Source of the DNA: Gonatopus flavifemur
Taxonomy: Eukaryota; Arthropoda; Insecta; Hymenoptera; Dryinidae
Direction: 5' to 3'
Assembly (NCBI GenBank): GCA_018340375.1
Contig: JAFFJZ010000026.1
Coordinates: 62,001-126,000 of the forward strand
Length of the DNA: 64,000 bases
In this document: piece after piece, positions 12,050-23,836 of the stretch
Layout: the number at the start of each line of letters is the position of its first letter
Position numbering within the stretch: the stretch's first letter is position 1
The notes under the pieces: generated by a model
The model's database searches: none
What the model saw: the letters and a program-made list of their open reading frames with translations, nothing else
Told to the model about the DNA's origin: nothing
Program-made: the position numbers and the translations under genes

Positions 12050-12739
12050 ATGCGTTCGTATTGTAATTTTTATCTCCTCTCCTTTGAAATGGTAATGACA
12101 ATTAGATTTTGTATTCCAAATTCCTTAATAGTGACAGTACAATTCTATTTTGCACTCGAAAGTAAAGAAAGCCTCGATTGGTATTGTATTTGATACTCTA
12201 AAAGAGTCAGAGTACAGAGTACAATTATATTTGATGATCTGTAACAAATGAAATATTGAGTATAATTATACTTTTCATCTTGTATTTGGCGGAGTACATT
12301 CTGGCCCATTCCTGGTTTGAAGAAGTTCCTCTATAAATTTCATCCAATTTAATCCACTCGGTCCAGAGACATCCCGAATACAGACAGACAGACAGACAGA
12401 CAGACATACATACAGACAACCCCATAATCAGCATTGCATGAAGTGAAAAACTAATCAACTCCCAATTGGATTACTCAAATATTTCGGAAGGTATGATTAG
12501 AGGGTATAATAGCGGTTGCAATAGGCACCCCGTGCTTGTTATATTACGTATACCGATGAGTGCATGAAAATAATTCCATCAAAGATAATTCAAAATCAGG
12601 TCAAATAAGAATATAGTGAACTTTCAAAGCGCGATTGCATTGGATCTGTTCCACTCGATTGCATATCAGAACCCATTGAAATGTTTTTCACTATTATCGT
12701 CGGGGACAAAACAAAACGTAACGAATTACTTTATGTATT
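12050..12739. other. repeat-bearing spacer with CAGA microsatellite
   Basis: No gene. A (cagaca)-type microsatellite lies at 12381-12416. The stretch of about 12296-12570 is similar to about 53720-54165, including tcggtccagagacatcccga, caactcccaattggattact and acgtataccgatgagtgc. It is therefore a dispersed repeat of unknown class. Confidence 0.65.
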
Positions 12740-13735
12740 TGTGACCGCCCAAAAGGTGATATGATATTTCTAACATAGTTTCACCCTGGGTTGCGAGGTT
12801 CATGCGACGATCTTTTATCCTCGGTCGCCACCCAATTTTATGTTTAGGATAAAAATTTGGGAAAAATCCCTATATAATTATTTTTCACTCCGTAAGTGAG
12901 TTTAATTGGATATCTTTCTTATTGGGTAAGAAAGAAAAAGAACCAAGTAGCTTTCTTTCAGGAAAGAAAGAAAAAGAACCAAATAACTTTCTTTAAGGAA
13001 AGAAAGAACAAGAACCAAATAACTTTCTTTAAGGAAAGAAAGAAAAAGAACCAAATAACTTTCTTTTTTTTTTTTGGGAAAGAAAGAAAAAGAACCAAAT
13101 AACTTTCTTTTTAAAGGAAAGAAAGAAAAAGAACCAAATAACTTTCTTTTTAAAGGAAAGAAAGAAAAAGAACCTAATACTCCTCTTAAAGGAAGGGTAG
13201 ATGAAAAAATGAAGTCTTTATTAACTTTAAATTTTCATTATATATTTCCGCAGTGCGGCTTACTGACTGCTCGAGTTCTTGACCGTTCGAATACTCAAGA
13301 CACAGTAACCCCAATGCCATACGGCACCTCTATTTATACTCAGATTCATCTATGCATTATGCCTTACAAAATTCATCTTCTGCGCAAGTTTTTTGCGCAA
13401 TCCTTCGTTTGAACAAATGACACATAATTTACATGTTTTTAATAATGGATATGATAGAATACGTTATTCCTTATAATATCCCTTCAATAATTACAATAAA
13501 AATTAAACAGTTTGCTCAAACGAAGCACCTTAACAATGCGTGTTCTCTGATATGACTTTTGACGCATGCATAGATGTTACAAATTCATGATTGTTCCTTA
13601 TAAATCATATCATTTGAATGATGGATATCATAGACTACTATATTTTTTATAAAATCTAACCAAATTTTCACACAAAATTTCAATAATTAATTCAAACGAA
13701 AGTATAATATCAATCATGAATATAGTACGATTACA
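12740..13735 (-). repeat. 3' LTR of the Gypsy element
   Basis: Read on the minus strand the LTR starts tgtaatcgtac and ends gggcggtcaca, the usual TG...CA. The duplication TATT lies immediately outside. It holds seven units of about 35 bp with gaaagaaa..aagaacc and ctttcttt words (about 12928-13185). Confidence 0.95.
12928..13185. repeat. tandem hairpin-forming repeats inside the LTR
   Basis: Seven units of about 35-45 bp each carry (g)gaaagaaagaaaaagaacc followed by aaataactttcttt. Neighbouring units meet as ctttctttaaggaaagaaag, an inverted repeat, so the array can fold as a chain of small hairpins. One unit carries a run of ten or more T. The same array is at 20638-20895 in the other LTR. 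Confidence 0.9.
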
Positions 13736-13745
13736 TTTCCCCACC
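13736..13745 (-). other. polypurine tract
   Basis: On the minus strand ggtggggaaa lies directly before the 3' LTR. This is the expected place and composition for the primer of plus-strand DNA synthesis. Confidence 0.75.
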
Positions 13746-14866
13746 AACTTTTCTATGGTTTACTTCTCTTCCTAAAGCATATTTATTTCCATACTCAGTT
13801 GCATCCTCATGTTATAAAATGTCGTAGAATCATAGAAAAGTTATAAATCAGTAATCGTACTGTTTATCTTTTAATCATAAAACTAAACTATAATCATGAA
13901 TAACTGTCACCTTTTTTTTTTTTTTTTTTTTTTACAGAATAAAATCAAACCTTCATAGTTGTATCAGTGACATTCATGATATAACTCTGTAGTAAAATAC
14001 TTTTCTCAACATCCTTGATCTAACAAGTCGACTCATAATATCAACTCTGTGTCTTATGTAGATTAATAACAGTTTGCTTGATACAATATTAAAATTCAAA
14101 CTCTCGTTCCTTTTACAAAATATAATAAAATGTTGACTCAAAAATTCTTATTTTCACTAAATAAAATAAAAATATCGTTCCTTTCACAAAATAAAATAAA
14201 ATGTCAACTCAAAAATTCTCATTTTCACTAATTAAAATCAAAATATCGTTCCTTTTATAAAACATAATGAAATGTCAACTTAAAATTTCTCATTCTAACT
14301 AATTAAAATCAAAATATCGTTCCTTTTGTTTGTATAGAATGAAGTACTTTTTCTTTAATAAAATCAAATATAAACTAAATATATGAAATTTTGATCCAAC
14401 AACAAAATAAAATACAAAATTCAAACTTCTGGTCTTGCTGACATTTTTTTTTTTTTTTTTATTAAAATGATAAAATATTTTATAATTCTTGATTTATATA
14501 AAAAATTGCAATTAAAAATTAAACTCTGATGAAACAAAAACAAAACAAATTTGACTCTTGGTTCTCAATGAAAATTCGAAAATAAAATTGTAATGAATAT
14601 TTGTGGTTTCATCATCAGCTTTTCATAAACGAAAAATATCAAACGATTAAGAAAATATAACAATAACTTACACTAAAGATCCACTATTTCCATTTTTTTT
14701 TTTTTTCATTATATCCCGTTGTTCTTCTCAAATAACTGATTGAAGTCTGGTCCTAGCGTGTCCAGGTTGAATTCTATTGGTATTGCGTTGTTGTACAATT
14801 GGATTGAGTTGTTTCCAGCATTATCCATTTTGGCTGTAACATTCGAACTCTCAACTATTATCTCGT
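13746..14866 (-). other. non-coding 3' internal region with a 71-bp tandem repeat
   Basis: No ORF. The word tcgttcc recurs at 14104, 14175, 14246 and 14317, so a unit of 71 bp is repeated three times with little change. Runs of A and T are frequent. Confidence 0.8.
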
Positions 14867-15532
14867 CTAGTACTGGAGTTGAACTTCTTTGATGATCTGT
14901 ACTCGGTATATTCGGTTTTGATCATCAACGGGATTTTTATTTTCTTTCTCCATCCTCTCTTTCTTTTGTCGCTCAATTTTTTCTCGTCGTTTAGGATGCA
15001 TTTTCCTCATTGGTTTTAATTCAGCTGGAGTATAAGGTTTGGATTCCCAATTCTTTTCTCGATCAGTTGGCAAAACCGTTATTTTATTAGGGTCTTGCAG
15101 AACAATATTTGTAGTTATGACTGGTTTTTTTCCAGATACTACTTTCGGTCTAGTAGATTTCCGTACCGTAGGATCGTCTTTTGGACTTGAACTTCTCAGT
15201 TGACTTGGAAATACTGTTCCAATAATATTCACGTAGTCACTAGAATGAGGAATCACTGATTTTGGAAAATCACTTGTTTCACGTAATCCTTTGGTTATTT
15301 GTGGATGATAACTCGGACGATCAACTAACAACTCTAACACTTTCTTATACTGATTGTAGTTACCATCATATGTATCAATAAATCGAGCGATGTTCATAAG
15401 CGTTTCTTTTCTTTTGTTCCAAAAATGCTTAAAAATTTTCACTTGTAAGTCTTCTTGTAATTTTATACATTTTTGAACATCCTCCATTGTATCAATTGGC
15501 ATATTCACACACTCTTCAATTAATTTGTTCAT
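14867..15532 (-). CDS. extra ORF of the Gypsy element, function unknown
   Basis: I do not recognise this protein. It lies just after integrase, where errantiviruses carry env, but it has no signal peptide, no membrane segment and no glycoprotein-like cysteine pattern, so I do not call it an envelope gene. From the first ATG it has 221 residues; the frame is open a little further upstream through a run of A to about 15571. Seen features are an N-terminal region with likely helices (CVNMPIDTMEDVQKCIKLQE, ARFIDTYDGNYNQYKKVLE), a middle rich in serine and proline, and a very basic C-terminal part (KPMRKMHPKRREKIERQKKE). The basic part suggests nucleic-acid binding, which is only inference. It has no stop or frameshift. 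Confidence 0.65.
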   Translation of the reverse strand: MNKLIEECVNMPIDTMEDVQKCIKLQEDLQVKIFKHFWNKRKETLMNIARFIDTYDGNYNQYKKVLELLVDRPSYHPQITKGLRETSDFPKSVIPHSSDYVNIIGTVFPSQLRSSSPKDDPTVRKSTRPKVVSGKKPVITTNIVLQDPNKITVLPTDREKNWESKPYTPAELKPMRKMHPKRREKIERQKKERMEKENKNPVDDQNRIYRVQIIKEVQLQY

Positions 15533-15672
15533 CTTAAACTCGATACTTTTTTTTTTTTTTAAATCTGTCAACCGTATTCACCGAGCGATTCGTTTCAACT
15601 GACTATCCCTTGTATTGAAGTAAGTGAAGTCTCCCCACCCTTACATCATTCGAGGAAAATTTCGTTTCACAC

Positions 15673-18600
15673 TTATTCTTTCCTTGCAATCATCCTCTTC
15701 ATATACCTGGGAATCGTCCGTGGTCTATATTTAGACACTCGACACGGGATTAGCTGTCGAATGTTTATTATTCCTTTAACGTTGTTTTTCAAATCTCTTA
15801 TTTCGTATGCATTTTCTGATATTTCTTTTGATATTTTAAATGGTCCTTTATAACGGAAGTAAAGTTTGGCGCAAAATTTCTTGCTTTTATTTGAAAGTTT
15901 ATGTAATTTAACAAAACATAGTTCACCAGTTTTGAATTTGAAAACTTTACACTTGGATTTGTTGATTCTTTTACGTTTTAACAATTGGTTTTGCAAGTTT
16001 TGTCTTACTTTCAACTTCAAATCACTTCCATCATTATAAATTTTCCTTACGGCACTTAATTCTTGGGGCCATTTTAATTCACTTTCTGACTGATAGAACT
16101 GCACAGGAGAGAAACCAGTACTTTCATGTTTTGTATTGTTTAGAATGATTTGTATATCATCAATATAGTTGACCCATGAAGTATGATTTTTGTTACAATA
16201 CAGTCGCAAAATCCTTCCAATTTCTTTCATTACCCTTTCTACGGGATTTGACTGTGGGTTATATGGAGAAGTATGACATAATTGTATATTGTTATTTTCA
16301 CCAAACTCCAACCATTTCTCTGATAAAAATTGAGCAGCACGATCAGTCAGGATTGTTGTTGGACTTGGGTTGTTTGCTAAATATTGCTTCTTGATTTTGT
16401 TGATGATTGGAGACGTTTTGATACTGCGGAGGGGATACAACGATACTTTCTTTGTAAAAACGTCTAATAATACTAAGATGTATTTCATGCCGAATTTCCC
16501 TGGTGGTAGTGGTCCGAATATATCCAAAGAAATTAATTCATCTGGATTCTCAGGTAGCTTATAAAATAATTCACCTTTGAAATTCTTTGTAGAATATTTT
16601 GTTTTTTGACACAACAAACACGATGCCACTACATCTCTCACTAATCTTGATAAATTTTTTATATGAAAGAATCTCTTACAGAATTCATACACCTTTTCGG
16701 TTCCGAAGTGCAAAAGATATTTATGGATATCGTTTATTAACCACCAAGAGATCTCTTTTGGAACACAGATTTTATCTGAATCTTCTATTCTAATGCGAAC
16801 AAGTCCTTGACTCTCAAAATAATTCTGAATTTTCATCTGAATTTTTTCTTGAAGCTCCTTATCTCGATGTTGTGCCTTCTGAATGATGTCAACCCAACGT
16901 TGAATTTTATCAAAATTCAAATCATTCAATACAGGTGCTATAATGTCACAATTTTCTTCTTGATTATTTTGTTGATCTACTAGTCTGGACAGTGCGTCCG
17001 CTAATATATTTTTCGATCCTTTTACATATTCAATGTTCAAATCAAACTCTTGCAGAAAACTGACCCATCGAGCGATTCTTTCACTGGTATAAATACATGA
17101 TTGAATGAATTTTAGAGCATTATGATCTGTTCGGATAGTAACTTGTCTACCTAATAGTAATACACGCCACTTCTTTAAAGCCCACACGATCGCTAGAGCC
17201 TCTTTTTCTGTTACGGTATACCTAGTTTCAGCACCCTTTAGTTTCCTACTAATATAAGCAATTGTCCATTCTTTTCCATTTTTATCTCGCTGTGCTAGTC
17301 GAGCACCCAGTCCGATTTGGGATGCATCGGTATCAACCACATATTCTGCATTTCTTCTGATCAAAAATAATGTTGATGCATTTTGAAAAGCCAATTTTAT
17401 TTGTTGAAATGCTTCCTTTTGATCGGGACCCCAGAAAAATTTCTTATCTTTGATCAAAAGTCTCTCCAAAGGTTCTGTTAATTGTGATAAATGAGGAACG
17501 AATCTTCGATCCCAATTCACAAGACCTAAAAATGCTTGAACTTGTTTAACAGTCCTAGGTTGTGAGAACTCACATATGCTCTTTTAGTTTGTTCATTAAT
17601 TTTTATTGTCCATTCGTCAAACGTGTGTCCTAAGAATGAAATTGACTCTTTGAAAAATTCACACTTCTCTTTATTTAGTTTTACCCCAGCTTCCTCCAAT
17701 TTTTTCATCACAGAGTTTAAAGTTTTTATGTGGTTTTCCGTATTCTCTGATGCAATTAAAATGTCGTCAAGATAAATCAGAACATTGTTTGAATTTATTT
17801 CACTTAAAATTTTCCTAATTATTCGCGTAAAAACTGCACCAGAAATTTTTAGACCGAAAGGCATTCTTCTAAAAACATAAGACTGTCCATCAAATGTAAA
17901 ACCGGTATATTTTTTACTCTCCTCAGAAAGTTCCACTTGCCAAAATGCTTTTCTAATGTCCAGTTTCGAGAACACTTTTTATTTTCAATTTTAGCAATGA
18001 TGTCGTCGATAAGCGGAGGTTGTTCGTGGTCACTTTCCATGTTTTTATTAATTGTTCGAGCATCGAGACAAATTCTTATATCATCTTCCTTACCTTTACG
18101 GGTAACAATCACCAACGGGTTAACATATTCGGTGGATGATTTTTCAATCACTCCTTCGTCCTCTAATTCGTCTAAATATTCTCGCACCTTTTCCATGTAT
18201 TTTACTGGAACTGGATAATTTCGACATCTGTATGGAGTGGTATTTTTCATTTTAATAATGCACTTATAATTTGAGATTAGTCCCAAACAGGGTTCGAATA
18301 ACTTATGATATTTTTCATAGAAGTTATTCAATAATTTTTCTGGCTGTTCACACGCCAAAGTCATTATTTGACTCTCTAAATTTTTGGTGAAACTTAATTT
18401 AATTTCTCCACTTGACAAATCAATGATTGTTCCATATTTGCTTAAGAAGTCTAATCCAAAGACCACTGCAAAAATCAATTTGTCCACTACGTAAAAGTAT
18501 TCTTCCAGAATTTCATTATTCATAATGAACCTTAATTCAACAATTTTGTTGATATTGATACTCTTGTCACTAAAAGCACCCATCAATTTAAAATTTTTTA

Positions 18601-20176
18601 TTGGTAAACTTTTAATATTACCACGTTTTTTCTTTATTAATTCATATAGCTCACTAGAAACCACTGAGACTTTTGCACCAGTATCAATTAATGCTCTAAT
18701 CAACATATCATTAATTTTTATTGTAATATAAGCATTTACAGCACTGTTTGTTGTTTCACATTGTTCTTGTTTTATATTCTCAACTAATTCTTCTACGCGA
18801 ATCACTGGCACCGTAGTAGTTTCCTCAATTTCTTCATGATCTCCAATCATTTCCATGATTTCGATATCTTCATAATCATCATCAAAGTGATACTCCTTTT
18901 TGTTTTGGGTGTTTTCCATATTTTGACTAGCTTCCACTTCTTCAATATTATTCATTAGTAGACTTGAAGATGTCGTAGGTGCATCATGATCTGAAGGCAA
19001 TTTATTTGCGTCTACATCTTCCCAATTTTGGATTGTAGCCACCGCTTTCTTATTGAGTTGTGATCTTGATCTTGTTTGTGGCTGATTATTACTTTGCTCA
19101 GTTCTAATTTTCTTCTCGGTGTTTCCTAAATCTTCTTTCTTGTTATCTGGCCCATTTTTTTGAAACTTGTGATCATTGGTAACAGTTTTTGGTCTTTGAT
19201 TGTCTTTTGTAAATTCACCACTGAATTTTTGTGGAGAATTCTGAGATCTAAAGGATTGAGATTTTGACGATCTGATAAAAAATTCATTTTGATTTTGGAT
19301 TTCTTCCAACACCATTGCAGCATCTGCTAATGTTCGAACAATACCAGGTCGTAGTTCTCTAGCGATGTCTTGCTCGAAATGCCTTTTTAATGACCGAATT
19401 ATTTCGTGGGTTGACATAGGTGGATCCAGCATTTGTGCTTCCCGAGCCATGCGAAGAAAATATTCGGCCATACTTTCTTGTCCATATTGGTTGTATCGAG
19501 ACGTTAGCATCAACTCTCGAAATCTAGCCTGTTGTTCTTCCCCCCAAAAGAAATTCTTGAACGCTTCTTTTGCTTCCGAATATGAGTCAAAATCATTCAG
19601 TTCGTACCAATTCTTCGCTTGTTCTGTGAGACATTGTGCAAACAAGTATTTTCTCTCATTTTGTGGTACGTTGTCAAAATCCATTATTTCCTCGAATTTA
19701 TTTATAAATCGGATTGGATTTGTTTTATCTCGTTTACCCGAATATTTTAAATCGTTGATGATATGGTTTATTCCAGTTTCTCTAATACTACGAGACCTCC
19801 CCCCCAAACTTGGGTCTTCGGAAGGTGCTCGTACATTTTGATTTGTTCTTGGTCGGTGAGTATTTTGATCATTTTCGATGTTCCGTGTTTCGAGATTAGC
19901 CAGGCGATAATTGATTTCTTGCATTTGTTGTTGAAAACGTTCAGCTTGTTGATCGAGTCCACGGGTGAGAATAGTTTGCAAATTAGTGAAAATTTGAGTC
20001 ATCTGAATATCGTTATATTGTTGATTGTGTTCAGATGTTTGTATATTTCCTGGTTGTTCCATGATGCTATTTTCGTTAACGGTGTCTAAATGATTGATTG
20101 GATGATTGTTTTGTTGGTTGTTCATATGACCTCTGGTTCTGCCCCTCCTAGGCGTATGAGGACTCCTTGTTGTCAT
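15673..20176 (-). pseudogene. Gypsy gag-pol polyprotein, two single-base frameshifts
   Basis: The start is the ATG at 20176 (MTTRSPHTPRRGR). Gag occupies roughly the first 400 residues; I see no CCHC zinc knuckle. It continues in the same frame into a retropepsin (LIDTGAKVS, about residue 495) and reverse transcriptase (RICLDARTIN; YLDDILIA near 17755-17780), RNase H (VDTDAS near 17330; TDHNAL near 17125), and integrase with an HHCC zinc site (HFGTEKVYEF...CLLCQ) and a DDE core (SLDIFGPL near 16520, TDRAAQF near 16335, ERVMKE near 16230). One base is missing in an A run near 17976-17980 and one near 17576, and each shifts the frame. With both allowed for, gag and pol form one frame of about 1500 codons without programmed frameshifting. 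Confidence 0.94.
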
Positions 20177-20428
20177 TTTGAATGGATTATTAAAAACTTT
20201 TTATTTGTTAAAAACGTGGAACGAGTTTAAAGTCGCGCACATCAGATACTGTATACTATAAGAAGTTCTGAAGGCATTGCACGCCTTAAAATTTAGTCCT
20301 TCAATTTTATAAATAGCGTCTGAAGGAAACGTTCACGATGGACTTTCATCTATTGTAAAATGTTTACAATGATGTAAGTTTTTTTTAGTCACAAAGAATT
20401 TGTTTCACTAAGAACGTTAAAAGACGCT

Positions 20429-20447
20429 AGTCCTGTCACGGTCGCCA
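20429..20447 (-). other. primer-binding site for tRNA-Arg
   Basis: The plus strand reads agtcctgtcacggtcgcca, ending two bases before the upstream LTR. From memory this fits the 3' end of insect tRNA-Arg including CCA. It marks the start of minus-strand DNA synthesis. Confidence 0.85.
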
Positions 20448-20449
20448 CA

Positions 20450-21445
20450 TGTGACCGCCCAAAAGGTGATATGATATTTCTAACATAGTTTCACCCTGGG
20501 TTGCGAGGTTCATGCGACGATCTTTTATCCTCGGTCGCCACCCAATTTTATGTTTAGGATAAAAATTTGGGAAAAATCCCTATATAATTATTTTTCACTC
20601 CGTAAGTGAGTTTAATTGGATATCTTTCTTATTGGGTAAGAAAGAAAAAGAACCAAGTAGCTTTCTTTCAGGAAAGAAAGAAAAAGAACCAAATAACTTT
20701 CTTTAAGGAAAGAAAGAACAAGAACCAAATAACTTTCTTTAAGGAAAGAAAGAAAAAGAACCAAATAACTTTCTTTTTTTTTTTTGGGAAAGAAAGAAAA
20801 AGAACCAAATAACTTTCTTTTTAAAGGAAAGAAAGAAAAAGAACCAAATAACTTTCTTTTTAAAGGAAAGAAAGAAAAAGAACCTAATACTCCTCTTAAA
20901 GGAAGGGTAGATGAAAAAATGAAGTCTTTATTAACTTTAAATTTTCATTATATATTTCCGCAGTGCGGCTTACTGACTGCTCGAGTTCTTGACCGTTCGA
21001 ATACTCAAGACACAGTAACCCCAATGCCATACGGCACCTCTATTTATACTCAGATTCATCTATGCATTATGCCTTACAAAATTCATCTTCTGCGCAAGTT
21101 TTTTGCGCAATCCTTCGTTTGAACAAATGACACATAATTTACATGTTTTTAATAATGGATATGATAGAATACGTTATTCCTTATAATATCCCTTCAATAA
21201 TTACAATAAAAATTAAACAGTTTGCTCAAACGAAGCACCTTAACAATGCGTGTTCTCTGATATGACTTTTGACGCATGCATAGATGTTACAAATTCATGA
21301 TTGTTCCTTATAAATCATATCATTTGAATGATGGATATCATAGACTACTATATTTTTTATAAAATCTAACCAAATTTTCACACAAAATTTCAATAATTAA
21401 TTCAAACGAAAGTATAATATCAATCATGAATATAGTACGATTACA
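20450..21445 (-). repeat. 5' LTR of the Gypsy element
   Basis: It appears identical to 12740-13735 along its 996 bp, including the hairpin-repeat array. As the upstream LTR on the minus strand it should hold the promoter and transcription start. The flank TATT at 21446-21449 matches the one on the far side. Confidence 0.95.
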
Positions 21446-21849
21446 TATTCTTCGTTTCTTCTCAATTTCCATGATTGTAGAAGTTGAATAATTGTTCAAA
21501 ATGAATTCATCAGAATAGCTATGGTTCTGACAAACAATTTGATTCCAGATCTGTGAGATATCGCAATCAGAAACATTTGTTAACATTGAGTTTGGATTCA
21601 TTGAAAGCAGTGACCCCAAAAGCCTTTGTATGACGATTTCTTTCGAAAGTCGAGTGATTTGGAGTTGTTCCAACCGCCATACTGAATTCACGGATTGCAG
21701 ATTCGCAATTTCGGAAATCTGAGATTAGTTGTGTAATCGGCCACCCTAAAGAACCCCCCTCTTCCACGTTTCGAAGTATTCGGAATGATGTTGAGATTTC
21801 ATGAGAAAAATTCCAAAAACTTGATCAAATGGAACTGATTAGTTTACTA
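21446..21849. other. target region of the Gypsy insertion, unassigned
   Basis: A minus-strand frame (21691 down to the Gypsy border) encodes about 80 residues starting MNSVWRLEQLQITRL and, without the Gypsy element, would run a few codons further into 12739. I do not recognise it, and there is no other sign of a gene. Confidence 0.35.
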
Positions 21850-22082
21850 CATGGAGACAAAAATCTAGGAACTAGCGCATGAGCACTGATGACGTATCAA
21901 TCGCAAGAAATTTCACCGGTTTATTCCGTGGAACTTCTTGGAATAAGAATATGAGCGTATGCACTTATCGCATTGCCGCATGGGATGAGCGGATAGATTC
22001 ATGCTTTTATTCCAAGAATGTCTTCTTGCGATTGATATGTGATTGGTGCTCATGCGCTAGTTCCTAGATTTTTTTCTCCGTG
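21850..22082. mobile_element. 233-bp MITE
   Basis: The ends are catggagacaaaaatctagg and, inverted, cacggagaaaaaaatctagg, flanked by TA at 21848-21849 and 22083-22084. Both arms hold actagcgcatgagcac and the words caatcgcaagaa. It belongs to the cacggagaaaa end type. Confidence 0.88.
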
Positions 22083-22084
22083 TA

Positions 22085-22549
22085 GAAACGAGCAGAAATA
22101 CCACTAGGAAGGGATAGCTCACTTCTGCGACTCGATGAAGTCAAACAAATGACTTCACACATTTTCAGATTTAGAAACCACTGTGCTATATAGTTACTAA
22201 TTTCAAAACATACAGATTGCATACGAAAACCCTGCCGCCTCAAATGAAGATGTTTTGTTTTTTCACTCACTTTACTATCAAAGAGTACTGGTTCACTGGT
22301 TTTCGTCAAACCACTTCACGTACCTGGAACAGAAAACAAAAATCATCGTGTGGGTTTCATATCGTCGTCGTCGGTCTATCTTTACAACTTTTCCCTTTCA
22401 TTTTTCTCTCTAATATTGTTTTCAATAAATTATTATGCCTTCATGTGTGTCTTATCAGATTGCTTCTTCTTTCAAAAGATTTCTTCAAAATTCCTTTCTT
22501 TCATTCAGGGTTCCTTTAGTTTTATATCAAAAACGCAAACGTGAACATT
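22085..22549. other. unassigned spacer
   Basis: No recognisable gene, RNA or repeat. The short open frames on both strands show no known motif. Confidence 0.5.
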
Positions 22550-22551
22550 TA

Positions 22552-23834
22552 CCAGGTGTGTAAGAATGAAACCGGAATTTTTGTACAGGAAAAACACGTT
22601 TATTGTAATGATATGATACAAAGTAACTCATTCAAAGTATTGTCCGTCGCTATCTATACATTTTTTCCATCTTTCTGGCAATTTGTGGATTCCGCGCTAA
22701 AAGAACTGTTGCTCTTTTGAGGCAAACCACTCATCGAGCCATTTTCGTACATCTTCGTAAGAAGTAAAGCGCTGCTCAGGAACTGCGTGTCCCATCGATG
22801 CAAACAAGTAGTAATCGGATGGGGCAAGGTCCGGTGAGTAAGGCGCGTGCTGAAGAATCTTCCAACGGAACGACTCTATCGTTTCCTGGACCTGTTTTGC
22901 TTTGTCTGCTGATGCAATGTCATGCAGCAAAATCACCTTGTGTTGTCTTTGTTGGTATCCTGGTCGTTTTTCACGCAAAACTCGATCCAAATCGATCATT
23001 TGTTGTCGGTAGCGTTGAGTATTGACAGTTTCCCCAGGTTTCAGCAGCTCGTAGGAGATTACGCCCTTCTGATCCCACCAAACACACAGCATTGTCTTTC
23101 GTCCGTAGCGGTTTGGTCTTGCCGTCGATGTTGATGGTTCACCCGGAGTAACCCATGACTTTTTGCGCTTAGGATTCTCGAAATATATCCACTTTTCATC
23201 GGCAGTCACAATTCCATGGAGAAATGACTTTCTTTGGAACCTGGCGAGCAGCATTTCGCATGATGTTTTGCGGTTTTCCTGCTGTCTTTCGTTGAGTTCA
23301 TGTGGAACCCATTTCCCCACCCTTTGTATCTTTCTCATGGCTTTCAACCGAAGGAAGATGGCTTCTTAGGTCACCTTTAACTGGTCTGCCAGTTGTTGTG
23401 TTCGAGCGTCGTCTTCGTCCAACAAGGCTTGCAGGTCAGCGTCTTCAAACTTCTTCGGTGGTCTTCCACGTTCTTCGTTCCTGACGTCAAAATCGCCACT
23501 TTTGAACCGTTTGAACCACTCGAAACACTGTGTTTTACCGAGAGCATGCTCACCAAACGCCTCCACAAGCATTCGATGCGATTCTGTTGCGGTTTTCTTC
23601 AGATGAAAACAGGAAAGTAGTGCTGTCCGCAAATCGTAATTTGTTGGCACAAAACTCGACATGTTTATCTCTAATAAACTAATGCTACTGAATGAAACTC
23701 GTATTATTGTGAGTTGGAAATCTTTGTCGGATATCAATACAATAACAAGACACCGCTGACGTGATGTGTCGGTGACTGCATCGACATCTAGCGCCACCTA
23801 TGGGCAAATTCCGGTTTCTTACTTACACACCTGG
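22552..23834 (-). mobile_element. Mos1-like mariner E2, structurally complete
   Basis: The terminal repeats begin ccaggtgtgtaagaatgaaa and, inverted, ccaggtgtgtaagtaagaaa, flanked by TA at 22550-22551 and 23835-23836. It is 1283 bp and nearly the same sequence as E1 without its MITE and deletion. Confidence 0.95.
22628..23662 (-). pseudogene. Mos1-like transposase E2, two premature stops
   Basis: It runs from the ATG of MSSFVPTNYD to QYFE and a stop, about the usual 345 codons, without a frameshift. In-frame stops follow LKVT (at 23365-23363, where the family has glutamine) and SKEQQFF (near 22720, where the family has tryptophan). The helix-turn-helix region, the linker WVPHELNE, TADEKWIYF and YSPDLAPSDYYLF are intact. 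The usual HDNAPAH is changed to HDIASAD, so even a read-through product would be doubtful. The last aspartates are 34 residues apart. Confidence 0.94.
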
Positions 23835-23836
23835 TA

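Larger units (their letters stand above)
12740..21445 (-). mobile_element. Ty3/Gypsy LTR retrotransposon, full length, minus strand
   Basis: The 8706-bp element has two 996-bp LTRs that look identical base for base, a TATT duplication at 12736-12739 and 21446-21449, a tRNA-Arg-type primer-binding site, a purine tract next to the downstream LTR, one long gag-pol frame, and an extra ORF downstream of integrase. Such elements are copied through RNA and reverse transcription and integrated by their own enzyme. Identical LTRs mean a very recent insertion. A tRNA-Arg primer is known from the mdg1/412 group of insect Gypsy elements, so this group is likely but not proven. Confidence 0.96.

Noticed and set aside
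12928..13185. CRISPR-like array
   Set aside because: Units are joined without unique spacers and lie in a eukaryotic LTR.
12896..13412. Two open frames in the LTR (and again at 20606-21122)
   Set aside because: They translate the gaaagaaaa/aagaacc repeats and run across LTR signals. Identical copies in the other LTR only reflect the identity of the LTRs.
14867..15571. An env gene for the Gypsy element
   Set aside because: No signal peptide, membrane segment or cysteine pattern; position alone is not enough.
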